From NCBI RefSeq assembly GCF_001761485.1, contig NC_090771.1:1736001-1800000 (forward strand): 64,000 nucleotides of DNA, written 5' to 3'. The DNA comes from Yarrowia lipolytica (Eukaryota > Ascomycota > Dipodascomycetes > Dipodascales). The translations under genes and the position numbers were made by a program. The notes beneath the pieces are model-generated. The model ran no database searches. It was not told where the DNA came from and worked only from the letters and a program-made list of their open reading frames with translations. Positions 11,552 through 22,782 of the stretch are shown here, one piece after another; the stretch's first letter is position 1, and every line of letters starts with the position of its first letter.

Positions 11552-13300
11552 CTAAGCCTTTCGCTTCTTGAGCTCGGCAGAACCATCATCGACACCAGAG
11601 GCAACGACGGTCTCAGCAGCCTGCTCAGCCTCAGCCTCGGCCTCAACAACGTCGGCCTTGGTGAGCTTAGAAGGACCGTCACCGGTCTTCTTGGTCTTCT
11701 TGGCGGGAGCAGCCGACTGCTTCTTCTTGCCGAACAGGAGGAAGATGATCACATTGAGGAGACCAAAGGCGGTAGCAGACGTGATGAGAAGGAGACCGAA
11801 AGAAGCTGCTGCAACGACGGGGTCCTCTCGGATAGCGGAGACGGGATCCTGAGAGAAGACCTCAAAGAAACCAAGAACCCGCTCGAGAACGAAAGAAACG
11901 GGGTCAGCAAGGAACATGTCGACAGAGGAAAGAACACCCTCATCAGTATCCCAAGGAGCAGTCTCCTTCTGGGGACCAGAGAGCTTCTCCTCCTCGGCCT
12001 CGAGAGCCAGCTTGGGCACAAAGGTGGCGTTTCCAATGGCCTCGGCCTCATCGACAGAGTGTCCGACATAGATGTTGTCGAACAGAATGTCCTCCTGCAT
12101 GGTCCAGAGCTCGAAGCCAAGACCACCAATGGGCTCAAGATCAGAGGCGTGCTCGTCAGCCTTGAAGTTGGGGTTGGGAATCTTCTTGGGGGCCCAGGTA
12201 CCCTTGTAGTCGGGGTTCTCGATCATGGGCTGAGACCACACACCCTTGTAGTCGGGGTTCTGGATCTTGGGGGCGACCCAGGGACCGCAACCAATCTCCT
12301 CGCAAACGGGGTTAGGGATCTCGGGGGCAACCCACTCTCCATCCTCCTCGTCGTCCCAGTCCTCGGGCTTGAAGGCCTCAGGATCCACAATGTAATCCGG
12401 GGTATCCTCCTGCCAGTCGGCGGGCATGACAGCCTCGGGGTCGGCAATGTAGAAGGGAGCCTTCTCGTCCCAGTCGGCGGGCTTCTCGGCCTGCTCAGGA
12501 TCGGGCATGTAAGGCTCCTCAACCCAGTCGGCGGGCTTTGTGTCCTCGGGATCATCAATCTCAGCAGGAGGGTTGAAAGAGGGCTTGAACAGACCCTCCT
12601 CTAGCAGGTTGCCGGTCTTGACAACGTTTCCGTTAATTCGGATCTCAAACTCGTTCTTGGGTCGGATCACCAGGGTGTAGAGGTTGGTGAGCTTGTTGAG
12701 ACGGGCGTGGGCGGGAGAAACAAGGTGCTTCTCCTCGTAGGTACCATCGGGAAGAGGTCGCTTGACAATGAAGTGGACCTTGTTGGTGGATCCACATTTG
12801 TCAGGGCCAAACATGATCTGGTAAGGAGTTTCGGAAGAGAACTCCTCAACGCCCTTATCATCGGCGTTAACTTCAGCAGACAGCAGCTTGACGTAAGCAC
12901 CTCCGCACTCGAGTCCCTTCTGCAGCTTGACCTCGTACTGCACCACCAGAGTCTTGCCCTTGTTGTTGATGGGAGTGTCAAAGGCGGTGGTGATGGCGTG
13001 GTGAGCAGCAGGAGACTTGACGACAAGACCCTTGTCTCCCTTGAAGCCGGGGAACACATAGGGTTCCTCCACGGCCCATTCGCCGACGTAAGAAAACTCG
13101 TCGTCCTTCATAGCCGACGACTTTTGCCACTTGTGGCCATCCAGGAACTGCTCAAAGAAGCCCGTCACAGCTCCAGTGTAAGGAGTAAATTCGGGGTGCT
13201 CAACCTGAGAGGAAGGAGCAGCATCAGCAGCAGCGTCGGCGTCCTGAGCACAAGCAACGGCGGCCAGCACCGAAGAAACGGCCAATTTGGAAAGTCGCAT
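11552..13300 (-). CDS. CNE1: Calnexin, ER membrane lectin chaperone, 582 aa
   Basis: Calnexin binds monoglucosylated N-glycans on folding glycoproteins in the endoplasmic reticulum. The protein has a signal peptide (MRLSKLAVSS... to about residue 20) and a lumenal lectin domain with calreticulin-family segments (ECGGAYVKLL, IMFGPDKCG). The P-domain carries four type-1 repeats (variants of DPEAxxPADWxE) followed by four type-2 repeats (variants of NPDYKGxW). One transmembrane segment (FGLLLITSATAFGLLNVII) and a Lys/Glu/Ala-rich cytosolic tail ending KKRKA follow. I take the ATG at 13298-13300 because it begins the signal peptide; the frame is open upstream but has no other ATG. Length fits fungal calnexins. 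It stands alone between long gaps. Confidence 0.96.
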   Translation of the reverse strand: MRLSKLAVSSVLAAVACAQDADAAADAAPSSQVEHPEFTPYTGAVTGFFEQFLDGHKWQKSSAMKDDEFSYVGEWAVEEPYVFPGFKGDKGLVVKSPAAHHAITTAFDTPINNKGKTLVVQYEVKLQKGLECGGAYVKLLSAEVNADDKGVEEFSSETPYQIMFGPDKCGSTNKVHFIVKRPLPDGTYEEKHLVSPAHARLNKLTNLYTLVIRPKNEFEIRINGNVVKTGNLLEEGLFKPSFNPPAEIDDPEDTKPADWVEEPYMPDPEQAEKPADWDEKAPFYIADPEAVMPADWQEDTPDYIVDPEAFKPEDWDDEEDGEWVAPEIPNPVCEEIGCGPWVAPKIQNPDYKGVWSQPMIENPDYKGTWAPKKIPNPNFKADEHASDLEPIGGLGFELWTMQEDILFDNIYVGHSVDEAEAIGNATFVPKLALEAEEEKLSGPQKETAPWDTDEGVLSSVDMFLADPVSFVLERVLGFFEVFSQDPVSAIREDPVVAAASFGLLLITSATAFGLLNVIIFLLFGKKKQSAAPAKKTKKTGDGPSKLTKADVVEAEAEAEQAAETVVASGVDDGSAELKKRKA

Positions 13301-16207
13301 TTTGTTCTGTTTCTGAATCGAGTTGCAATTACCTGTGGAACAGTAAGTCTGAAAGACAAGCTCCAACTGTTATAACCTTCCGTGTGTTTCGTTTTGGCCA
13401 CGTTTAGAGTTCAGGTGGGGTGCACTTGAAGGGGATTAGTAAGAAGAAAAAAGTGAGGCGCAAGAGATTAACCCCTGTGGAAAGATGTCAATTGCTTAGT
13501 AATCGGCTTTGTGTGATTGATTATGTCATCAATTCCTTTCCACGGGCCCCTATCGGCTCCCTTGCACCCCTCATCAGTGCCCCATAACGACTGTTTAAAC
13601 TCTGTATGCCGCATCTGCGTGTGGGCACTACGCTGCTGTGCAAGATGCAAGCCCTTTAGGACACGTGCACTGTGTCCTGGTGGAGGAGAGGGTTTAGTCT
13701 GTATTACGTGCCAGAGCCGTTTGTGTACGGTAGCTGCGGGTAGACGTGGCTCGCGGTTACTGTACGTAGCACGGAGGTAATTTAGCGTCGGCGTTTAGCG
13801 TCGGTGGCAACTGGGCAGTTGTATCGCATCTCCGGTTTTGACTCCCGCACAATGATGAACTGTGTACATGTAATTAACCGGCACTATAATACAGGAACCA
13901 GTAAATTGGGGGGAGGGGGGACAATTAATTAACGCGAAATGATATGGGGTGATGCCAAAACGGCTCAATTGATTTTGGTGTAAATGATGAACTCTGGATG
14001 TACCAATACGAGTGCGAGTACGAGTACGAGTACAAGTACGATACATGCACTAGACATGTAACTATGGTCACGGAGTTGGTTAACGGAGCTGTTGTATTAA
14101 TAGTACGTACAGCACGAGTATTTTGTATATACTGTAGATACTGTGGATACAATAGCGAGAAACTGTCATTACCCTGTCAGAATGTGTCAACTCGATAAGA
14201 CAGGCCAGTGACATTCTGCCATCTGCGGGTATCGTACATGGGCTAAGTATCTGAATCTGAACTCGTATTCAGCAGTCTCTCACCAAGTTGACTGTGCCTG
14301 TCGTATGAACCCTGACCCTGATCTGAGTATGACCAGGCACCAGGGAGAGGTCCTATAGAACCAGAATTTGTGTTGAGAGGTGATGGGATTATAACTTGAA
14401 GACATTTAGCTGGAAGAATTGTCCACGTCTGCAAAACTTCACACTCGCACGGAGCTTCTAACCTCGTATTTGATACGCAGTCGTGATCATATCACACGCC
14501 ACCCTTGCAAGTTTGGCACAATGAAAGAAGAGCTGATACACGAGTTACTGTAGGTACAGTACAAGAGAAAACACAACTTACAAATATTGAACCATGATCA
14601 TCTGATACGTTTTGTGAACGCCCCGCATAATCTACTATACGATACTTGTAGCAACCTCCTTACATTCACTGTTTCTTCTCTCTTGCACCCTCTACCCAGG
14701 ACCCGATCTACTGTACAGCGTTGTACACTAAACTCCGGCCTATGTATAATTACGTCAGAGCATAGAAGGCGACTCTCGGACATTCCTTTTCGGTCTAGGA
14801 TGTTTACAATTTTGTCTGTATGATGCTTGTATCATTGCTACAAACATCGGTATGAGTAGTCCTCAGCGTCCACCAAGAACCTGATTTGTTCTTTCCACAG
14901 GAAGTTACCGACTTTCAAGACCTCCAAACAAGGATAACCTTAACTTGAAAGATTTCTGGACATCCATTTTCTCTCCCTTCACACCCACTCAGGTTGTTCT
15001 AAGCTGAGTAGATCAATTTTTGCCACATTTCAGATTCGAATAACACCAAGTTTACCCAAGTTTGCTCCGTACACGGCCTGTTATTTCAAACACGTGTTCT
15101 CCGCTCCTCAGGTGTACATACATAATACCGTTTGAGCTAATACGATCATAAACGAATAGCCGTTGTCATCATACGCCTGTGGATCATAGCTGCTTCCAAA
15201 CTAACCGCGTTGAGGCCTTTCGGGCCAAAATTCTTCCCAGGTTTGAATTTTCAGATGCGATCAGATAATCTGATACAAGTTCGGTAGAGGTGGCGGAATG
15301 CCGGATGCCGTTTGGGCAGTTTCCGGTTCCGGCTTTTGAACATTGCTGTTTTGTGGCATGACTAACTATTTATCATCTCGGAGTGCTTTCCAAGTGCTGG
15401 CATGAAGTAACGACATACGTACCATCTGCTGGCTCAAGCTCTGAGTGCATTTGCTGTGTGCGATGGAGTATGTATGTAACTGAACTGTAGCTGAGTGTAA
15501 CAAGAGGGAGTGTTTGAGAGTGTCTTGGAAGAGAGGTTCAAGTATTGTACAGGACTGTGTAGTAAGGAGTGTATGGGACAGAGAGGAAATGTGCAAGTAC
15601 AATAGAAGTAGTTACAGTAAAGTAATTGGACTTGGCCAACTCGTTTGCTCCTGCTCAATGTAACAGCACAGCTACCATACACGTTCTTTTGTACAGCCTC
15701 GCCCCTATTAACTACAAGTACTGTCTCTCAGCACATGGTACTGTGTAGTTACTTTTTATTGAGTGACGCCAAGCTACGTCATTTGAGAGAATAGTGTGGA
15801 AGAAGGTAAGGGGATGTATTTGGAGAATTTGAAGAGGCAGGAGAGTCTAGGTCACGTGATTAGCAGTTAGTACTGTCCCGTTGGATAACCGAGACGATAT
15901 TCGCCTCACTGGTAGCTCCTCAACACCCCAAAGAACATGGTCGAACCCCTTACTCAGGTGGTGCTTAACCCTTTTTTAACTGCAGTGAAATCCACGCTTG
16001 TCCCAATCGCTATTAACTTTAGACAGGACGTTTGGCACTCGCACACGCACTCAAACACTCCGACACTCTAACCCTCTAAAGCTCACACACTCACTAATAA
16101 CGCCACGAGACACTCTGTCCCACGTCCATCACTGTCTGGAAGCCGATACGAGGAGGCCAGCAGAAACACAGACACAAACAGCTAAAAAGAAAAAACTGCC
16201 ATATCAC
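13301..16207. other. 2.9-kb gap between calnexin and the MAP kinase kinase
   Basis: This is the divergent promoter space of the two flanking genes. It contains a GAGTAC-type microsatellite (about 14000-14045), many TACTGTA/TACAAGT-like words, and an ATCAGATAA word inside a small palindrome (TCAGATAATCTGA, 15262-15274). Just before the kinase ATG the frame is open for about 70 codons but without an ATG. No gene or RNA is recognised. Confidence 0.45.
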
Positions 16208-17539
16208 ATGAGTGCACCGCCATTATTGCCTCCAAAACGCCCCGTGGGAGCGCGCATGAAACTGCCAGTTCTCCAGATCCCCACCACCTCCACAGAGTCG
16301 CCATCCGACCAGCAGCGGCCACAGCGGCCGTCCCTGATGCTCAATACGGGTAACGGTAACAACGGAAACAACAACGGATCTGCCCATAACACCCATGTTG
16401 TGGACTCTAATCTGGAACCTCCATCCATGCTGGGCAACAACCGGTCTGTGTCTCCGCAGTCGGCAGCCTTCAGCGCAGAAATTCTCGCGGCCGTGGGCTC
16501 ACCGGCACCGGACAAGCACGTAACCCACGAGTACCCTGTGCACCCTTCGTCTCACTCAAACAACTCTGGTGACGACGATGGCATGGACGAGACCCAAGAT
16601 CTCACCGGTCTCGACGTGGATGATCTGGACGAGGAAAAGTGGCACTCGGTGGCGCGCACGGGAGGCATTGTAGAGCTGGGTAAACTGGGTGAGGGCGCAG
16701 GTGGATCCGTGACGCTGTGTCGACTTCGAACGGGCTCCACCGTCTTCGCGCTCAAGAGCATCACCGCCAACCCCAACCCCGAGCTGCAGAAGCAGATTGT
16801 GCGTGAGCTGCGCTTCAACCGAACTTGCTCGTCGCCACACATTGTCAAGTATTACGGCACGTTCCTCAACGACGAGGCAGCCTCCATCTTCATCGCCATG
16901 GAGTACTGTGGAGGAGGATCCCTGGATGCCATCTACAAGCGGGTAAAGGACCGGGGAGGACGAATCGGAGAAAAAGTGCTGGGAAAGGTGGCCGAGGGTG
17001 TGCTGAAGGGTCTTTCATACCTGCACGAACGACGCATCATTCACAGAGACATCAAGCCCCAGAACATTCTTCTGGATAAGGAAGGTCAGGTCAAGCTATG
17101 CGACTTTGGTGTATCTGGAGAAGTGGTGAACTCGCTGGCCACTACCTTCACAGGTACCTCTTACTATATGGCTCCTGAGAGAATCCTGGGCCAGCCCTAC
17201 TCTGTCACCTCCGACGTGTGGTCACTTGGACTCACCATTATGGAGGTGGCCCAGCATCGGTTCCCGTTCATCTCTGCAGAACAGGAGGCTCGAGAAGAGC
17301 CCATCACGCCAATCGAGCTGCTGTCGATTATTGTTAACGCTCCTGCTCCCGAGCTGAAGGATGAGCCTGAGGAGGGCATCAAGTGGTCCAATGCATTTAG
17401 ACACTTTCTGTTGTGCTGCTTGGAGAAGGACCAGAGCAAGCGGGCGTCGCCCCGGCAGATGCTCAAGCACCCCTGGATGCTCGGTCAGATGCAGAAGCAG
17501 GTCAAGATGGACAAGTTTGTCAAGGAGGTGTGGAACTAG
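16208..17539 (+). CDS. MKK1: MAP kinase kinase of the cell-wall-integrity pathway (Mkk1/Mkk2-type), 443 aa
   Basis: This is a dual-specificity kinase expected to phosphorylate the Slt2/Mpk1-type MAP kinase downstream of Pkc1 and Bck1. An N-terminal regulatory region of ~150 residues is Pro/Ser/Asn-rich and carries a MKLPVLQIP segment like the conserved RLKLPLL docking-type motif near the start of yeast Mkk1. The kinase domain covers ~155-425: glycine loop GEGAGGSV (161-168), ATP lysine K183, HRDIKPQN (279-286), DFG (299-301), activation-loop S309 and T313 in SLATT, and MAPE ahead of RI. The kinase region matches Mkk1 closely, including the QLL-type C-terminus ending in FVKEVWN. I choose the ATG at 16208: the frame extends further upstream without any ATG, and the docking motif then sits near residue 18, as in Mkk1. 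Confidence 0.93.
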   Translation: MSAPPLLPPKRPVGARMKLPVLQIPTTSTESPSDQQRPQRPSLMLNTGNGNNGNNNGSAHNTHVVDSNLEPPSMLGNNRSVSPQSAAFSAEILAAVGSPAPDKHVTHEYPVHPSSHSNNSGDDDGMDETQDLTGLDVDDLDEEKWHSVARTGGIVELGKLGEGAGGSVTLCRLRTGSTVFALKSITANPNPELQKQIVRELRFNRTCSSPHIVKYYGTFLNDEAASIFIAMEYCGGGSLDAIYKRVKDRGGRIGEKVLGKVAEGVLKGLSYLHERRIIHRDIKPQNILLDKEGQVKLCDFGVSGEVVNSLATTFTGTSYYMAPERILGQPYSVTSDVWSLGLTIMEVAQHRFPFISAEQEAREEPITPIELLSIIVNAPAPELKDEPEEGIKWSNAFRHFLLCCLEKDQSKRASPRQMLKHPWMLGQMQKQVKMDKFVKEVWN

Positions 17540-19068
17540 GGGACGTTGTGAATGAGGGTTGGTATTTGCATGGGGAGGAAACATAGAACACAACACACAG
17601 ACATGGGACGACAAGACAAGGACTATTTATGTACAAGGTAATAATTGGTATAGCATGAGATGGAGGAACCAATTAATAAATATTGATACCGTTGAAGAGA
17701 GGGGATCTATAGAGTGGAGGCGGTGGCGTTAGGACATGTAGCTATAGTTGTCCAACTGGAGCATGAGGGAGGGCGATGTAGAGACACTGCAAGCACTTGT
17801 ACGGGTGATGTTATGAGCTTCATGGTCCTGTTTCTTTTAGCCCATCCTGTTTTTCGGAGGAAGGACATGCTTATGTGCCTTACTCTTTTGTGATATCCAA
17901 ATGGGAGGAGAATAGCAATTTTGGAGAAGTCAAGAAGTTGCCATGCAAGTTTTTGTCTAGTCAACAACTCCAGTGTCTACTTGTATTGTACAAGTGGAAC
18001 ACACATGTACTTGTACTAACAAATAAACGTGCAATTGTACAAGTACATACTTTTCATTGAGTGTCTGACATGAGTTGCATCTGTTTTATCTTTTCTATAA
18101 CATGAAAACGGGTTGCTTAATAGTCAGATCATAGACTGCACTTTTACTGTAGAACAAAGGTACAGATATGCTCATCATTTTGGTAGTAGTACAGTGAGTC
18201 ACTCAACTGTTCACTACAACACTCGTACTGTTGACTCAAACAACACCCCTGTATGCATTCACTGATGAACTCTGATAAAAGATGCTGAACTTAATCCTGG
18301 ATATCAAAGGGTGTATGGACCAGTTACAACTGTACAAATATATGGGCTATAGCAGAGTTTCCTTTTTCGGCAGAGACGCTATTGGGTAGATGATCTATCT
18401 ATCAGTCCGAGGGTCAGATTCCTTGTGAACTTAGTGTATTCCTTCATTGTCTTGAGACTTGATTTTGGCCTGGAAGATGCCTGCAAGAAACTTGTGTACA
18501 GTATGTACATACAGTAGTTCTTCGGTGCCCCGCATGTTTAATTTTGGTGGAGGTTCTTATCAATCATGTCAATCCCGTTACCATCTGCAATAATCATCAC
18601 ATAGACGAGTATTCCCGGACTTAGAAACCTGACGTAAGTTGCCTGCGATGCCACCGCTATTCCTTGTAAGAAGTATGATGATACTATGTTTTGTGTACCA
18701 CAACATGGCTCGTAGGTGTCAACAAAACCGCAAACTTCGGGATAAACCTACAATTATTGCCAACCGTCATATCCGTTATACCACAAGTAGTTACTGGGGA
18801 ATGTGATCCGGGACAAACCGTCTTTCTTCTGTGTATGTTGTAACCAGCGGGTGGGCAAAACTTGAAGTCGAGACCTCTGCTTCTCTGCGTGGCATGCTAT
18901 TCCTGATCAACAACCTCCATCTAGTCATTCTCGACAAGTATGGTAGAATTAGCAGACTCTCTGCACATACACCACAGATACACACTTTTTAGCACTTAAT
19001 TTAATCATTATCATAACACATTATTTCGTTTCTCATTATCTTGGCTGGCATAGTTATCGCCCAGCCTT
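17540..19068. other. Intergenic gap between convergent kinase and HapX genes
   Basis: The flanking genes converge, so this is shared 3' space. It contains a dense patch of TACTTGTA/TACAAGTA words (about 17968-18052). No frame with protein-like features and no RNA gene was recognised. Confidence 0.45.
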
Positions 19069-20988
19069 TTACTCATAAAACTTGCGGTCGAGTTCACGCA
19101 GCACGTTAGCGACAGAAGAGACCTCCACCTGGGTGCCTCGGGTGTTGAGCTTTCCAATCAGGGTCCCGAGATCGACCCGGTTAAAATCCTTGTGGCGTGA
19201 AAGCGTCTGGTAAGCTGCCGAACAAGGGATGTAGGTGCCGCCAACCTGGGTGGAGGGGCTGTAACCACTGCTGCTGATAGAGACGGCAGGAGACAGAGTC
19301 TTGATGGGAGCCAGTTGTTTAGGGGGAGGGGTATCTACACGCTCTCGCTCAATCTCAGGCAATGTGGATCGAGTAGCTGACTGCTTTCGAGAGGCCACTG
19401 TGGTACAGAAGAGAGTTGACATGGGATCGCTCTGGCACTGCATACACGTTCCAGGGTTGCCTGTGCAGCCCGGGTTGTCGCTCACTTTTGTTTCCGATCG
19501 CTTACTATGCTTCTCAGACCGATCAGCTCGCTCGCGTTCTCCCTCTTGGTCCCAGGGCGACCCTATTCCAGATGAAAAGGCATCAGGGGACGCGGCTGAT
19601 GCGGCCGGAGATAGGGGCATGCCTAAAGGGGGCAACTTGAGCGATTTCTTGGACTCTGCGACAGACTCAGCGGCCGCGTCCTCACACAAACACGGAGTTC
19701 CGTCGGTGCAAAACCCGCACGAGTCCTTCCGCTTCTTAAACGGGTTGCGAGTCTTGAAGGCGGCAGTAAAGTCCATCTCCATTTCGAGCGACTTTCGCTT
19801 GAGCGGGACAGCAGCCTGGGGCTTGAAAGTGGTGAAGTCAAGCTCGTCATCGTTAGAATGGCCCATGACAGCCTTCTGCTGACCAATAGCAGCACAGGCA
19901 CATTCTTCCTTGGTGCAGATAATACAGTCGGGGTCGACTTCGTGACCTCCAGAGGTAGAAGGACCAGATGTAGCTGGCGTGCACTTCTTTGTGGTCTCGT
20001 TGGTTAGAGAGGCGACTGAAACTGATGTTGAAGTCGGGGCAGCAGCAGCAACACCAGTGTTGGACGTCTCCTGAACACGAGGCTCAGCCTTGGAGGTGCT
20101 CATCTTGGTCTCGAGCACTCGGTCGAGGGTCTCAATGGATGGGTCGCCCACTGAAGTTGCCACAGTCGTGTGTTCACTGGGAGAGGCCGGGTTGGAGTAC
20201 TCGTATCGAGGCGAGTAGGGACCATAGCTCTGGAAGGAAAAGGACCCAAACGAGTTTCGATGATGTGTTCCCGGGAAAGGTGAAGTGGGCTCCATGGTGG
20301 CCATTGGCGACGTCACCTGATGGGGTGAGTAGTTGGGCATGTGATAAGGTGAGTAGCTGGGGTAGTAGGACTGCTGAGAAGGAGGAGGACCTCTTCCGGT
20401 AGGGGGTGGCAAGCCTGCACTCATAGGAGGTCCCTGAGCCTGATGAGGAGGAGGGGGAGCCTGCTGAGTAGGGGGGACTCCTGGAGACTGTCCCGGAGTG
20501 GAACCTGTAGGGGTTCTCTGTTCTTTGATAGACATAACTTCTCGTCTGAGAGCCTCCAAAGACTCTCGTAGAAGCTGATTCTCCGAGGAAACATCCTTTA
20601 GAGCGTCCTTGAGAACATTCTCCTGGGCGTCTCGTTCCGACTCCACCTCCTGGAGCTTGTCTTCGAGCTCACTGACTCGCTGGGCTCGTCGTTCTCGGAA
20701 AGCTCGCTGAGCAGCTCGGTTTTGCGCTTTTCGCTTGGAAGGAGGTGTATCGCTGCTGGGTTTTCTCCCAGGCTTGGGCCGAGGAGGAAGTACCCACTCC
20801 TTGGACGTGACAATCTGCTGTACCGGTCCGTCCAACAGACCGCCTCTGGCCGAGGGCTTGAGTTCGAGTTTCGGGGCGATTTTCATCCGTGGTGCTGGAG
20901 GAGACCCCGCCGAGCCCGCTGGAGATGGTGCTGAGGAGCCTGCCCGGATCTCCACCGGCTTGGCTTCAATTTTCACCTTTTCAGACAT
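19069..20988 (-). CDS. HAPX: HapX/Hap43-type bZIP iron regulator, 639 aa
   Basis: HapX-type factors bind the CCAAT-binding complex and reprogramme iron-using and iron-uptake genes. The segment TSKEWVLPPRPKPGRKP (61-77) matches the Hap4-like CCAAT-complex contact motif. It is followed directly by a bZIP basic region (~84-103, with QNRAAQRAFRERR) and leucine zipper (~105-150). Three cysteine clusters follow: CIICTKEECAC (355-365), CGFCTDGTPCLC (424-435) and CTGNPGTCMQC with a further Cys (508-528). A late YIPCSAAYQTL segment lies at 586-596. Such clusters are the iron/Fe-S sensing regions of the family. A long Pro/Gln/Tyr-rich linker separates bZIP and clusters. The Hap4-like motif favours HapX over Yap1, although the basic region is Yap-like. 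Upstream GATA sites suggest repression by a Fep1/SreA-type factor when iron is plentiful. Confidence 0.92.
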   Translation of the reverse strand: MSEKVKIEAKPVEIRAGSSAPSPAGSAGSPPAPRMKIAPKLELKPSARGGLLDGPVQQIVTSKEWVLPPRPKPGRKPSSDTPPSKRKAQNRAAQRAFRERRAQRVSELEDKLQEVESERDAQENVLKDALKDVSSENQLLRESLEALRREVMSIKEQRTPTGSTPGQSPGVPPTQQAPPPPHQAQGPPMSAGLPPPTGRGPPPSQQSYYPSYSPYHMPNYSPHQVTSPMATMEPTSPFPGTHHRNSFGSFSFQSYGPYSPRYEYSNPASPSEHTTVATSVGDPSIETLDRVLETKMSTSKAEPRVQETSNTGVAAAAPTSTSVSVASLTNETTKKCTPATSGPSTSGGHEVDPDCIICTKEECACAAIGQQKAVMGHSNDDELDFTTFKPQAAVPLKRKSLEMEMDFTAAFKTRNPFKKRKDSCGFCTDGTPCLCEDAAAESVAESKKSLKLPPLGMPLSPAASAASPDAFSSGIGSPWDQEGERERADRSEKHSKRSETKVSDNPGCTGNPGTCMQCQSDPMSTLFCTTVASRKQSATRSTLPEIERERVDTPPPKQLAPIKTLSPAVSISSSGYSPSTQVGGTYIPCSAAYQTLSRHKDFNRVDLGTLIGKLNTRGTQVEVSSVANVLRELDRKFYE

Positions 20989-21007
20989 GGGTGTTGAGGA
21001 GGGAGGT

Positions 21008-21032
21008 TTATCTGATGAAGATTTTATCTGAT
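21008..21032 (-). promoter_or_regulatory. Two candidate iron-responsive GATA sites before the HapX gene
   Basis: Two exact ATCAGATAA words, read on the minus strand at 21008-21016 and 21024-21032, lie 20 and 36 bp before the HapX ATG in the gene's own orientation. They match the SreA/Fep1 consensus ATCWGATAA. Because they lie so close to the ATG, they may fall in the 5' leader and not upstream of the transcription start. Confidence 0.55.
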
Positions 21033-21108
21033 GGATGGATTAGTGTTTTAGCTTTACGGTTTTGGGTTTGGAGGGCGAAGCTCATTGGCTATGGTCGCAG
21101 GTAGATGG

Positions 21109-21117
21109 ATCTGATAA
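21109..21117 (+). promoter_or_regulatory. Third candidate iron-responsive GATA site before the HapX gene
   Basis: An exact ATCTGATAA word lies ~120 bp upstream of the HapX ATG. A CCAAT box (read as ATTGG at 21084-21088) lies between it and the two proximal sites. A TATA-like word lies at 21161-21167. Confidence 0.5.
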
Positions 21118-22476
21118 CACGTGGCAGCACATTCCGAGGCAGTGCCGTCGGTTTTGGTAGTATATATCTATGCCCACCGTCAACCATTTATTGGCAATTA
21201 CTCTCAAACAAGTCTAAGCATCTCTTTACCGTGTTATAACTTCCCAATAGGTTTGCCACTTCCCTTTTAACTTGGCTCTCTCAATTGCCACATATTAAAT
21301 TGCTCATTTTCATATGCGGTTATTGTGCTACAGTCTGAACTTTGTCTGTCCGTTATACTGAGTCATGTACAAAAGAAGATGTGAGCGAGCAGGGGGAGAG
21401 AGTTGTCCGTTGCCGAGGAATAAAGATGTCTTCCAGGCCTGCTCGTTCCTTACCAATTAGCCCGTTGCAAACCTACTTTTTTGCACCATAATTTTGCACC
21501 GTATTTGCTTCTTAATGTAGGTAAGGGGCCGATACACATATATATTTCCCCCCTTGTTTTGTCCATGTCGCTCCCCAAACAAAGCATCGTCTGTCAGATG
21601 TAGAGTGTGTATCGTACTTGTATGCTGTGGCGTGCCTGATTCAACGTTGCATGCGCTGTTGGAAAGGGTAGGTGAAATACACTGAGACAAACACAAGTAC
21701 CGGGTAATTATATCGTGCGAGCTAAGTGAGGGCTCGTACAACGATACACAAGGGTACAAGTACCGGTACGCCCTGTCACTGAGCCTCCCAGACTCACCGC
21801 GACTGTGTATTGATGTAGCTTCACAAGCAACAGTTTGGATGATTCAGATACAGATCTGATTGGATAAGTTTAGAAGCCGTGTTAGGTGGAGACGGAAAAA
21901 CAGCCGAGGGAAGAAGAAACTTACACCGTTACTATTGTAGCGGTCTGTACTGTAATTACGGTATGATGGTTGGCCTCCCGAAGGTATCACAGGGAATCCA
22001 TCCTTCCTGTAGCATTCTAACGATGTCTTCCCATCAAGATATGCTAGGAAATACGGGAGAAACTGCTGTGAAAATTTGATACCATATGTTGTTCCATCCG
22101 AAGAGCGTGTACTTGTAATTACACCGGAAACGCGTTTGTTGTGTTCGTCATGTGTTTTTTTCGGAAATGAGAATCACTATACAGTATGTAGCAGCTGCTA
22201 CTGTACCTGTAGGATGAACGACCTCACACGCGCTCAAAATCTTGCTACACAACCAACTCTTTATTTTTATTCTAAGGAAATAAATTTCACACGATGAAGA
22301 CCTAAAACTTATAGAAACGATAACGAGTACAGGTACTTGTATCATTACGAATGTTCACTTGAAAGCCGAAGCCGAATGACACCAATGGAGTTGACAAGAC
22401 TCTCGACTAACGACTCTCAATCATCGAGCCATTTACTTACGATCACGCTTCTTATCACTGGATTGTTGACTTCACG

Positions 22477-22782
22477 ATGAGCGAGAGTAGCGACAGTAGC
22501 AAGCGTAAAAGGCGGCCGAGGCCACCGAGAGAACAGCGTAGCAGGGCGCGTAGTCACCACAGGGGACGCAGAACCAAACCAATGACGAAGAAGAACCACA
22601 AGGAGACGTTTTCAAAGGCAATGCAAATGAAGAGGGCAATGGAAGGATTGAGATTAGAGAACTGGAGACTGGAGTGGCGTTTTCCCGATGAACGAACAAA
22701 CACGCGAAGAGCTAATGTTGGGACCCAACATAAAAAACACGGACTGAACCAGGTTTTTTTTATGATTTTTTTCTGGAAATAG
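22477..22782 (+). CDS. Possible small basic protein, 101 aa (doubtful)
   Basis: An ATG at 22477 opens a 101-codon frame with a very basic, Arg/Ser/Lys-rich N-terminal half (begins MSESSDSSKRKRRPRPP) and a middle part that could form a helix (about residues 46-66). I do not recognise a family. Against it: arginine codons are mainly AGG, AGA and CGT, while neighbouring genes favour CGA, and the last residues are a Phe-rich stretch encoded by a T-rich tract. It could be a chance frame or the first exon of a spliced gene. Confidence 0.22.
   Translation: MSESSDSSKRKRRPRPPREQRSRARSHHRGRRTKPMTKKNHKETFSKAMQMKRAMEGLRLENWRLEWRFPDERTNTRRANVGTQHKKHGLNQVFFMIFFWK

Noticed and set aside
12707-13375. 222-codon plus-strand frame opposite calnexin
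   Set aside because: It is antisense to the calnexin N-terminal half; Ser/Leu/Val-rich mirror composition only.
15998-16207. Upstream 70-codon extension of the MAP kinase kinase
   Set aside because: It has no ATG, reads like translated leader sequence (many Thr/Arg/His), and the conserved docking-like motif fits a start at 16208.
18257-18290. Box C/D-like TGATGA ... CTGA pattern
   Set aside because: The spacing between the boxes is far too short for a C/D snoRNA and no terminal stem is seen.
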